Of a stretch of DNA of 64,000 nucleotides, positions 18,157-28,500 are shown piece by piece. Every line of letters begins with the position of its first letter. The stretch's first letter is position 1. Both the position numbers and the translations under genes were made by a program. The stretch covers positions 284,853 to 348,852 of the forward strand of contig NZ_QAJL01000005.1 of the NCBI RefSeq assembly GCF_003852525.1. The letters are read 5' to 3'. This stretch comes from Pedobacter sp. KBW06. GTDB lineage: Bacteria; Bacteroidota; Bacteroidia; Sphingobacteriales; Sphingobacteriaceae. The notes beneath the pieces are model-generated. The model searched no databases. It had not been told where the DNA came from and worked only from the letters and a program-made list of their open reading frames with translations.

Positions 18157-18507
18157 ATGAATATAGAAGAATTACGGGAATATTGCCTGCAGAAGCCAGG
18201 TGCAACGGAAGGTCTTCCTTTTGGAGAAGATACCCTGGTTTTTAAGGTTGGAGAAAAGATCTTCCTGCTGACCAGCCTGGTTACCGGTAATCGTTTTAAT
18301 GCCAAATGCGACCCTGAACGGGCCATAGAGTTGCGGGAACAGTTTGAGGAGATCACACCCGGTTTTCACATGAACAAGAAGCATTGGAATACCGTGTTTA
18401 TGGATGGCCGCCTGACAAGGAAGCAGTTAAACGAACAGATAGACCACTCTTACGAACTGATCCTCAGGAGCCTGCCAAAGAAGGTACAGGAAGAAATTGG
18501 CCAATAA
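18157..18507 (+). CDS. MmcQ/YjbR family protein
   Basis: A 116-residue single-domain protein of the MmcQ/YjbR family, known by its CyaY-like fold and proposed DNA binding. Family marks seen: the N-terminal ELREYCLQKPGATEGLPFG, the central LVFKVGEKIFLL, FNAKCDPERAIELRE, PGFHMNKKHWNTVFMDG and the C-terminal SYELILRSLPKK. Full length for the family. It lies 26 bases after the usher-like gene but has its own promoter-like element, and its content is unrelated to surface assembly. Function of the family is not firmly established. Confidence 0.9.
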   Translation: MNIEELREYCLQKPGATEGLPFGEDTLVFKVGEKIFLLTSLVTGNRFNAKCDPERAIELREQFEEITPGFHMNKKHWNTVFMDGRLTRKQLNEQIDHSYELILRSLPKKVQEEIGQ

Positions 18508-18514
18508 AAAAAGC

Positions 18515-18549
18515 CGTAACAAGAACGCTTTAACAGCTTCCTTGTTACG
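18515..18549. terminator. Hairpin between convergent genes
   Basis: CGTAACAAG (18515-18523) pairs with CTTGTTACG (18541-18549) across a 17-base loop. It sits in the 60-base gap between the YjbR-family gene and the convergent PorP/SprF gene; a T-rich stretch follows on the plus strand and an A-rich stretch precedes it, so it can serve both directions. Confidence 0.7.
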
Positions 18550-18567
18550 ACCTTTCTTTTCCCCTGC

Positions 18568-19464
18568 CTATTTATCTCCGCCCAGGCTTAGCCTCAGGTT
18601 CAGCTCAAAGCTGCCATTGGTATAAGCACTCAGTGCGGAAGTTTGTGTACTATAGGATCCGCTGATCATATATTTGTGTCTAAAGTCCATTCCCAATCCG
18701 AAAGTAACATTCTCAGAACTATGGTACATGGCCATGGCAAATACCTGCTGATTGGCAATTCCGACCTGAACACCTGCATCCCAGATGTTGTCAAATCCTT
18801 TAACGCCGCGGTAGGCAACTTTGGGCTCTGCATCAATTCCTTCAGCCCCTTTGGTGATCGGAAATTTGTAACTGACAGCAGAATAGAAGGTACCCACATC
18901 AGCAAGCTTGATCGTTTCCTTTTTGAGGAAGCTTTTGAGGTTGGGGATGGAAGCCTGTACAGTTAATCTGTTCGAGGTATAGGCGATGCCAAAATCTCCG
19001 TCCAGATAGGTCTTACGGTTGTTGTACTGGCCAACCATAGGATCATTTGGATTCCCGTAAATATCGGTATCCTCCAGCCGCTGGTTTAAGATCCCCATAG
19101 AAACCCCGAAATGAAGCCCGTCTCCGTTCTGATTCAGTTTCAGGTGATAAGCATAGGAGGCCAGGGCCCGGGTTTGTCTTTGCAGTCCCGCGCTTTCATG
19201 GTTCAGCGTTAAGCCAATCCCAACTCTGCTGAAGCCATAATCTGCGGTCAGGTTTTGGGTAAGCGGTGCACCAGGTACGTTATCCCAAAGCTTGCGGTAA
19301 GAACCATTTATTCTGATGCCTTGTGAAAAACCAGCGAAAGCAGGATTGATGGCATACTGGTTGGTATAATACTGTGCCGACAAGGGGTTTAACTGCGCTT
19401 TTGCTGAATTTGCTGCTGCCGCCATAAAGGCAATCAGTAAGCATGTTTTGTGTACGATTTTCAT
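18568..19464 (-). CDS. PorP/SprF family type IX secretion outer-membrane protein
   Basis: About 298 residues from the ATG at 19464 (MKIVHKTCLLIAF...), which gives a normal signal peptide ending at SAKAQ; the frame continues ten codons upstream without need. The PorP/SprF signature is present: LNPLSAQYYTNQYAINPAFAG, then GINGSYR-like strands, a beta-barrel with FDNIWDAGVQVG, and a final strand LRLSLGG. These barrels are typically encoded just downstream of giant proteins with a gliding-motility-type C-terminal domain and help export or anchor that specific partner. Here it follows the 3145-residue protein by 67 bases, as expected. Confidence 0.92.
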   Translation of the reverse strand: MKIVHKTCLLIAFMAAAANSAKAQLNPLSAQYYTNQYAINPAFAGFSQGIRINGSYRKLWDNVPGAPLTQNLTADYGFSRVGIGLTLNHESAGLQRQTRALASYAYHLKLNQNGDGLHFGVSMGILNQRLEDTDIYGNPNDPMVGQYNNRKTYLDGDFGIAYTSNRLTVQASIPNLKSFLKKETIKLADVGTFYSAVSYKFPITKGAEGIDAEPKVAYRGVKGFDNIWDAGVQVGIANQQVFAMAMYHSSENVTFGLGMDFRHKYMISGSYSTQTSALSAYTNGSFELNLRLSLGGDK

Positions 19465-19531
19465 GTCTCTGCGTAATTGTGATGAAGCCTGCATTCCCTT
19501 TTTGAAAGGGCTTATGCAGGCTTCTTAAATG

Positions 19532-22500
19532 TTAATTTTCTCTGATTACAGTGATAAATCCTCTGAATTTAAGTCTGTTGGTTCCGAAATCGATGATGTA
19601 ATAATAGGTTCCTTCATCTAGCGGACGGCCATCTACTGTGCCCTCCCAGCTGTTATCGTATCCTTTTTTATTGTAGAGAATACGTCCGGCTTTATCAAAA
19701 ACTTTCACTTCATTATTAGGATAGAAATCAATGTTATCTATGATCCATTTATCATTAAAACCATCGCCGTTAGGAGACAAGATGTTGGTACCCTTGATGA
19801 GTGCCAGATCGTCCAGGATTCCCAGCGTAAAGGTTTGCGATTGTGAACAACCGTTGGCATTGGTTGCCGTTACCGTATAGGTAGTCGTTTCACGTGGCCT
19901 TACGGTAAGCACCGCGGTGTTTTGTCCGCTTAGGATACCGGCACTGTTGGCCCAAACATAAGTTGTTCCTCCTGTTGCAGTCAGTGTTACGACATCTCCT
20001 TTACTCACCTGAGTACCTTTATTGCTGCTGATCGATACGATTGGTGCAGCATTAACGGTAATCTGGAATGAGCGGGTATAGGTATCTACACCACCATTAG
20101 CGGTTCCACCATTGTCTTTCACCATCACCGTAACTGTGGCAGTACCTGAAGCACCGCTTCTGAGCGTATAGCTTAAGGTTCCTGTAGCACCGCTACCGCT
20201 TGCTGTTAAGGACTGGAACAAAGCAGAATTGGTACTGCTTACACTCAGGGTAGTCGTCTGACCGGTTTCCGGTCCGGCGCTGATGCCTGCTAAAGCCACC
20301 GTCTGTGCTGCTGAAGTAGCGCACAAAGTTTGGTCGCCTATTGCGGTAAGGGTAGGGATCTCATTAACATCCGTTAAATTAATCGTCAGCTCTTTGTCCA
20401 GCGAAGTGTTGTTTTGCGTGGTAGAACGAACCCTCACTTTATAAACAGCTTTTGTCTCAAAATCAAGGCTTGCTGTGCTGAGGAGTTGGTTACCACTGAT
20501 GCTAAACGAAGCATTGTCTGTACTTCCTGTGCCTGATACCAGTGAGTAGGTAAAGGTGGCAGCAGGATTATCAGAAGTGCTGCTCAGTGTTCCGGCCGAA
20601 GCTCCTGCGGCAGTGTTTTCATATAAAGGTACCGCAGCAAGGCTGATGTCGGTAACCGCATCAGTTTTAACCGTTAATGTTCCTTTTTGATAACTGATCG
20701 CATAGTTGTCTGCCACAGCACCACTCACATTGATGTCGTAGGTGCCAACCGGGCTGCTCGTAGTTGCAGTTGTGCTGAATATAGGCTGAGTGGTTAATAC
20801 AGAGTTAGTCTCTCCGTTAGCCAGGCCTAAATAACTGGCAGTAAATGCAGGGTTCGCAGCACCGAAGAATTTCTCTTTGGCATCTGCTGTGATGATTAAG
20901 CCTTTTTTGTTCACCGTTAATTTACCATTGGTATAAACGATGCTGTAATTGCTCAATCCTGTTCCCACTGCCGCGCTTGGAATGATGTCGTAATCAGAAC
21001 CGGCAACGCTTGCCGTGGCGGCTGCACCGGTACTGCTTAAGCTCAGTGAAGTAACTGTATTGCCGTTGGTCAATCCGGTAGCAGTAAATTCTGTACCGGT
21101 AAAGACAGTTGCGGTACCGTAGAATTTGCTCAGGTTTGAAGCCGCAATGGTCAGGGTTTTTTGTGTTACTGTCAATATTCCATCCGGGTTGTTCACTGTG
21201 TAGTTAGACAGTTTGCCATCCGGATCAGCTAATGTTCCAACGATAGGGTATGTACCTGCACTGGCTGTTGCTGCGATACCGGCACTGGTTCTGGTCAGGG
21301 TAATGTTGTCCCCGCTTTGAACTCCCGTAATGGTTCCGGTAAGGTCAGTATTGGTCAGTACATTACCATAGACTTTCGAAAGGCTGTTGTTGACAATCGT
21401 TAGTGTTCTGGTGTTTACCGTTAATGATTGCTGTACGTTAGGCGCTGCATTAAAGAATGCATTTCCAGGCTGACTTGCAGTGATCGTTGTGCTTCCTGCT
21501 TTTAAGATCGTGGCTACATTGCCTGCGATAGAAACGATGGAAGGATCAGTTGCGGTATACGTTACCGGAAGTCCTGCTGATGAATTTGCACTGCCCAGGG
21601 TGAATGAAGGATCTCCATAGGTTTTAGCTGCAATCGCGATAAAGCTGATGCTTTGGCTTGCTTTAGGGATTGCCGAAACGTCTGCACTTAAGGTACTCGC
21701 ATTGTCTGCCTGATCAATGGCCTGAATGCGGTAGTAGTACGTCGTACCATTGGTTAACCCAACATTCGTAAAGGTTGTTGTTCCGGCAGGAACATCAGCC
21801 AGGAAGGTAGTTGGGTTAGGACTTGTTCCGTATAAGATCCGGTATTTAGCCAGATCTGTTTCCGTATTGGCGGTCCAGTTCAGGACAATTTGCGTATCAC
21901 CGGATACTGCTGCCAGGCCGGAAGGGATAGCCGGAGCTGTCCGGTCAAAGGTTACTGAACCTGTACCTGTAGAAACCGGAGTTCCTGCATTGCCTGTCAC
22001 ATCACTGAATGTAATGTTATAGGCTACCAGACCTTCCGGATCTGTTGAAGTAAAGGTATAGGCAGCTGTCCAGTTATTGCCGGCAGCTGTAGGTGTTACC
22101 ACATGTCCTGCAATGGTCACCACAGGAGTCTGCAAGGTTTCACTGGCTGTAAAGGTCAGGGTAGCCGTGTTGCCTGTTTTGGCAAGAGTAGGAACCGAAT
22201 AATCAGAAACAATGTTTACCGCAGATAAAGTAGGAACGGTACGGTCAAATGTTACTGAGCCGGTACCTGTAGAAACCGGAGTTCCTGCATTTCCTGCCAT
22301 ATCACTGAAAGCAATGTTGTAGGCTACTAATCCTTCAGGATCTGAAGAGGTGAAGGTATAAGTCGCTGTCCAGTTATTACCTGCAGCTGTAGGCGTTACC
22401 GTATGACCTGCGATGGTCACTTCCGGTGTTTGCAGCACTTCGCTTGAGGTAAAGGTTAAGGTTGCTGTATTGCCAACTTTTGCCAGGGTAGGATTGGCAT

Positions 22501-25500
22501 GGTCTGAAACAATATTTACAGCGCTTAAGGTTGGTACAGATTTATCTAAAGTAACCGAACCTGAACCTGTAGAAACCGGTGTGCCCGCGTTTCCTGAAAG
22601 GTCACTGAAAGCGATGTTGTAAGCAACCGGACCATCCGGATCTGCTGAAGTAAAGGTATAAGTAGCCGTCCAGTTGTTACCTGACGCTGTTGGAACTACA
22701 GTATGTCCTGCGATGGTCACCACCGGAGTAAGTAAAGGCTCGCTTGAGGTAAAGGTCAAGGTTGCGGTGTTACCAACAATGGCAAGGAAAGGAATGGCAT
22801 TGTTCGATGAAATCTCTACTGCAGACAGTGTCGGCATAGATTGATCAAAGGTTACGCTGCCTGTACCTGTAGCAACCGGAGTTCCTGCATTTCCTGCAAG
22901 GTCACTGAAAGCAATGTTGTAAGCAATCAAACCCTCTGTATCAGTAGATGCAAGGGTATAGGTTGCTGTCCAGTTGTTCCCTGCTGCTGTTGGGATAACG
23001 GTATGACCTGCGATAGTCACCACCGGAACCTGTAAGCTTTCACTTGCGGTAAAGGTTAGAGAAATGCTGTTGCCAACCTTTCCAAGAACTGGGTTTGCGT
23101 TATCAGACGCGATGTTTACTGCGCTTAATGTAGGCGTAGTACGATCGAATGTCACACTTCCTGTACCTGTGGAAACAGGAACACCTGCATTTCCGATCAG
23201 GTCAGTGAAAGCAATGTTGTAAGCCACTAATCCTTCAGTATCAGTTGAAGTAAAAGTATAAGTAGCCGTCCAGTTATTGCCTGCAGCTGTAGGAGTTACC
23301 GCATGACCTGCGATTGTAACCACCGGAGTTTGTAAAGTTTCACTCGCTGTAAACGTCAGGGTGGCAGTGTTACCCACTTTCGCGAAAAGCGGATTGCTGT
23401 TGTCCGATGCGATATTTACCGCACTTAAGGTTGGTACAGTATGGTCAAAAGTATAGAAATCACCAGTCAGACCGGTTGCAATGTCGTTTCCGGCGACATC
23501 GATAATTCCCGTTCCTGAGTTGTTCAGGTTCAGTCCAATCGTTCCGCTGCCGGTAATGGCATTGACAGTAATTGTGTAAACGGTGAAATCCGATGTGCTG
23601 ACGCCTGCGATTGTTCCGGCGGTACCGCCTGTAGTTGCCAGACTAAAGTCTGTCACCTCTACATTGGATACACGTTCCGAGAAAGTTACCGTATAGGTTA
23701 CACTCGTAGCCAGGGTAGGGTTCGGATCTGCCAGGGCGATGCTGCTGATCACCGGAATGCTCGTGTCGATCGTTACCGCTAATCCTGTTGAAACCGGACT
23801 CACATTACCTGCTGCATCTGTTGCAGTTGCAGTAACGGTATGTACACCCGGGGCTAAGGTAGAAGCGGTGATTGACCAGTTTCCGCCGGTGGCGATTCCT
23901 GTTCCGATCACTGTTGTTCCGTCTGTATCGTATAAAGTTACCGTTGCACCTGCTTCTGCTGTTCCGGTAAATACAGGGGTAATCACATTGGTGATGTTAT
24001 CCGAGTTGGATGCTCCGCTGTCGCTGGCTGTAGCCAGAACCGGTGCAGAAGGGGCAGCAGGATTCGAAGTATCAAAGGTCAGTGCCGGAGTTGTACCCGC
24101 GCCACCATTGTTACCTGCAATATCCGTATAAGTAGCCCCTGGTACCGTAATGCTTGCAGTACCGGCATTGGTTCCTGCTGTTGGGGTAAAGGTCGCTGTG
24201 CGGGTCAGGCCTGTGCCTGAGATCGCCGCTAAAGTACCTCCGCTAACGACTACGTCACCTGTTGTTCCGTCCCATGCAAATGTGGTTCCCGGATCTTCAG
24301 AGAAGGTAAAGGTAATCGTTGCGGTTTCCCCTGATTTCAATTGAGGAACGTCGCTTGTGATCGCCAGTGTTGGTGAAGTCGTGTCGATGGTTACTGCAAG
24401 ACCTGTTGAAGCCGGACTTACATTGCCTGCTGCATCTGTTGCTGTTGCAGTAAGGGTATGTACGCCTGGAGTCAGGGTGGTTGCAGTGATCGACCAGTTT
24501 CCGCCGGTGGCGATTCCTGTGCCAAGTACAGTGATTCCGTCAGTATCGTATAACGTTACTGTAGCACCTGCTTCTGCTGTTCCGGTAAATACAGGGGTAG
24601 TCACATTGGTGATGTTGTCTGTATTTGAAAAACCGGCGTCACTCGCTGAAGCAAGAACAGGCGCTGATGGTGCATTTGGATTGGAAGTATCAAAGGTTAG
24701 CGGAGGAGTAGTTCCTGCGCCTCCATTGTTACCTGCAGCATCTGTATAAGTTGCCGCAGCAACAGTAATACTTACTGTTCCGGCATTGGTACCTGCTGTT
24801 GGTGTAAAAGTCGCTGTGCGGGTCAGACCTGCGCCTGAAATTGCGCCCAGTGTGCCACCTGTAACCACTACATCACCAGTCGTTCCATCCCAGGCAAAAG
24901 TAGTTCCGGGATCTTCACTGAAAGTGAAAGTAATCGTTGCCGTTTCACCCGTTTTCAACTGAGGGACATCGCTCGTGATGGCCAGTGTTGGTGAAGTGGT
25001 ATCGATCGTTACTGCAAGACCTGTTGAAGCCGGACTTACGTTACCTGCAGCATCTGTTGCTGTTGCGGTAATGGTATGTACGCCTGGAGTCAGGGTAACG
25101 GCAGTAATTGACCAGTTTCCACCGGTAGCAATACCGCTTCCAATCATCGTTATACCGTCCGTATCATATAACATTACGGTAGCTCCTGCTTCAGCTGTGC
25201 CGGTAAATTGCGGAGTGATTACGTTGGTGATGTTATCGGAATTAGATACTCCGCTGTCACTTGCTGCAGCCAGAACCGGTGCAGATGGTGCATTTGGATT
25301 GGACGTATCAAAGGTTAGTGCCGGAGTAGTTCCCGCACCGCCATTGTTACCTGCAATATCCGTATAAGTAGCCGCTGCTACAGTGATGCTCGCGGTACCT
25401 CCATTGGTACCTGCGGTAGGGGTAAAGGTTGCGTTGCGGGTCAGACCTGTGCCTGAAATCGCGCCCAGTGTACCGCCTGTTACCACTACATCACCCGCAG

Positions 25501-28500
25501 TTCCGTTCCAGGCAAAAGTAGTTCCCGGATCTTCAGAGAAGGTAAAGGTAATCGTTGCCGTTTCTCCTGATTTTAACTGAGGAACATCGCTCGTGATCGC
25601 CAATGTTGGTGAAGTCGTATCGATGGTCACTGCAAGCCCTGTAGAGGCCACACTCACGTTGCCTGCCAGATCTGTTGCTTTAGCAGTAACGGTATGTACG
25701 CCCGGAGTCAGGGTAGAGGCCGTGATCGACCAGTTTCCTCCGGTAGCGATGCCGGTTCCAATCACCGTTACGCCATCAGTATCGTATAAGTTTACGGTAG
25801 CTCCGGCTTCGGCTGTGCCGGTAAATACAGGGGTAGTCACATTGGTGATGTTGTCCGTATTTGAAAAACCATTGTCGCTCGCTGTAGCCAAAACGGGTGC
25901 AGATGGAGCAGCTGGATTAGAAGTATCAAAGGTCAGTGCCGGAGTCGTTCCTGCGCCGCCATTGTTGCCTGCAATATCTGTATAAGTAGCTGCTGCTACA
26001 GTGATACTTACGGTACCTGCGTTGGTAGCGGCCGTTGGTGTGAAGGTCGCTGTGCGGGTTAGGCCTGTGCCTGAAATCGCACCCAGTGTACCACCTGTAA
26101 CTACGATATCACCGATCGTTCCGTCCCAGGCAAATGTTGTTCCCGGATCTTCAGAGAAGGTAAAGGTAATCGTTGCGGTTTCCCCTGATTTCAATTGAGG
26201 AACATCGCTGGTGATCGCCAATGTTGGTGAAGTGGTATCGATCGTTACTGCAAGACCTGTTGAAAGCGGGCTTACGTTACCCGCTGCATCTGTTGCTGTT
26301 GCGGTCACGGTATGGATGCCTGGTGCCAGGGTGGATGCATTGATCGACCAGTTTCCGCCGGTAGCGATGCCTGTTCCAATCACGGTTACGCCGTCGGTAT
26401 CATATAAATTTACTGTTGAACCTGCTTCGGCTGTTCCGGTGAATACAGGGGTAACCACATTGGTGATGTTGTCTGTATTTGAGAAACCGTTGTCGCTCGC
26501 TGTAGCCAGTACAGGAGCAGATGGTGCAAGAGGGTTCGAAGTATCAAAGGTTAATGCCGGAGTTGTTCCTGCACCGCCGTTGTTACCTGCAACATCTGTA
26601 TAAGTGGCTGCTGCAACGGTAATGCTTACCGTGCCGGCATTGGTAGCAGCCGTTGGCGTGAAAGTCGCTGTGCGGGTCAGACCTGAGCCTGAAATTGCGC
26701 CCAGTGTACCTCCGGTAACTACGACATCACCGGTCGTTCCGTCCCAGGCAAATGTTGTTCCCGGATCTTCACTGAAAGTGAAGGTAATCGTTGCCGTTTC
26801 ACCGGTTTTCAATTGAGGAACACTGCTTGTGATCGCCAGGGTTGGTGCGGTCAGGTCTATGGTCATCACTAAAACTCCTGAAGCAATCCCCTCATTTCCT
26901 GCAGCATCAGTTGCTTTTGCAGTAATGTTATGTATACCTGCCGTTAGCGGGCTGGCCGAGATGATCCAGTTGCCACCTGTGGCTATCCCTGTTCCAAGCA
27001 CGGTGGTTCCATCCGTATCATATAACCTTACCGTTGCACCTGCTTCGGCAGTACCGGAAAAGGTATGCGTAGTCTGGTTGGTAATGTTATCGGTATTGGA
27101 AGGGCCCGCATCTGTTGCTGAAGCAAGAACCGGTGTAGATGGTGCTGCCGGATCAGAGGTATCAAAGGTCAGTGCCGGAGTGGTTCCTGCTCCACCGTTG
27201 TTGCCTGCTATATCAGTATAAGTTGCCGCGGCTACAGTAATGCTTGCTGTACCTGCATTGGTAGCAGCCGTTGGCGTGAAAGTCGCGGTGCGGGTCAGGC
27301 CTGTTCCTGATATTGCACCAAGCGTTCCTCCGGTAACCACGACATCACCGGTTGTGCCATCCCATGTAAAGGTTGTGGATGGATCTTCAGAGAAAGTGAA
27401 GGTGATCGTGGCGGTTTCGCCGGATTTCAATTGCGGTACGTTGCTCGTGATGATCAGGGTAGGAGCGGTGAGGTCTATGGTCATCACTAAAACTCCTGAA
27501 GCAACCCCCTCATTTCCTGCAGCATCAGTTGCTTTTGCAGTAATGTTATGTATACCTGCCGTTAGCGGGCTGGCCGAAATGATCCAGTTGCCACCTGTGG
27601 CTATCCCTGTTCCAAGCACGGTGGTTCCATCCGTATCATATAACCTTACCGTTGCACCTGCTTCTGCAGTACCGGAAAAGGTATGCGTAGTCTGGTTGGT
27701 AATGTTATCTGTATTAGAAGGGCCCGCATCTGTTGCTGAAGCAAGAACCGGTGTAGATGGTGCTGCCGGATCAGAGGTATCAAAGGTCAGTGCCGGAGTG
27801 GTTCCTGCTCCACCGTTGTTGCCTGCTATATCAGTATAAGTTGCCGCGGCTACAGTAATGCTTGCTGTACCTGCATTGGTAGCAGCCGTTGGCGTGAAAG
27901 TCGCGGTGCGGGTCAGGCCTGTTCCTGATATTGCACCAAGCGTTCCTCCGGTAACCACGACATCACCGGTTGTGCCATCCCAGGCAAAGGTTGTTCCGGG
28001 ATCTTCAGAGAAAGTGAAAGTGATGGTTGCCGTTTCACCGGACTTCAATTGCGGTACGTTGCTCGTGATGATCAGGGTAGGAGCGGTGAGGTCTATAGTT
28101 ACTGCAAGTGCTGCTGAAGCAACACTGACATTTCCCGCCGGATCCGTTGCTTTCGCCGTAATCGTATGTACCGCTTCAATCAGCGCTGTGGAAGTAATTG
28201 ACCAGTTTCCGCCGGTAGCGACACCGGTTCCGAGGACAGTTGTTCCATCCGTATCATATAAGGTGACGGTAGAACCTGCTTCTGCAGTGCCTGTAAAGAC
28301 AGGAAGGGTGACATTGGTAGTGTTATCCCCGGGGATGCCACTGTCACTTGCCGAAGCCAGTACCGGTGTTGAAGGCGCATTTGGTGCAGTGGTATCGATA
28401 ACGAAATCTTTATTTGCACCCAATGAGCCTGGGGTTCCAGGCGCAGGTAAGGTCAGCGGTGCATCTGCACCGAGTCCATTCTGTATGGTAGCTCCACCTG

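Noticed and set aside
23755..28395. Regular direct repeats considered as a CRISPR-like array
   Set aside because: The period is 618 bases, the repeats are coding and there are no short repeat-spacer units or cas genes.
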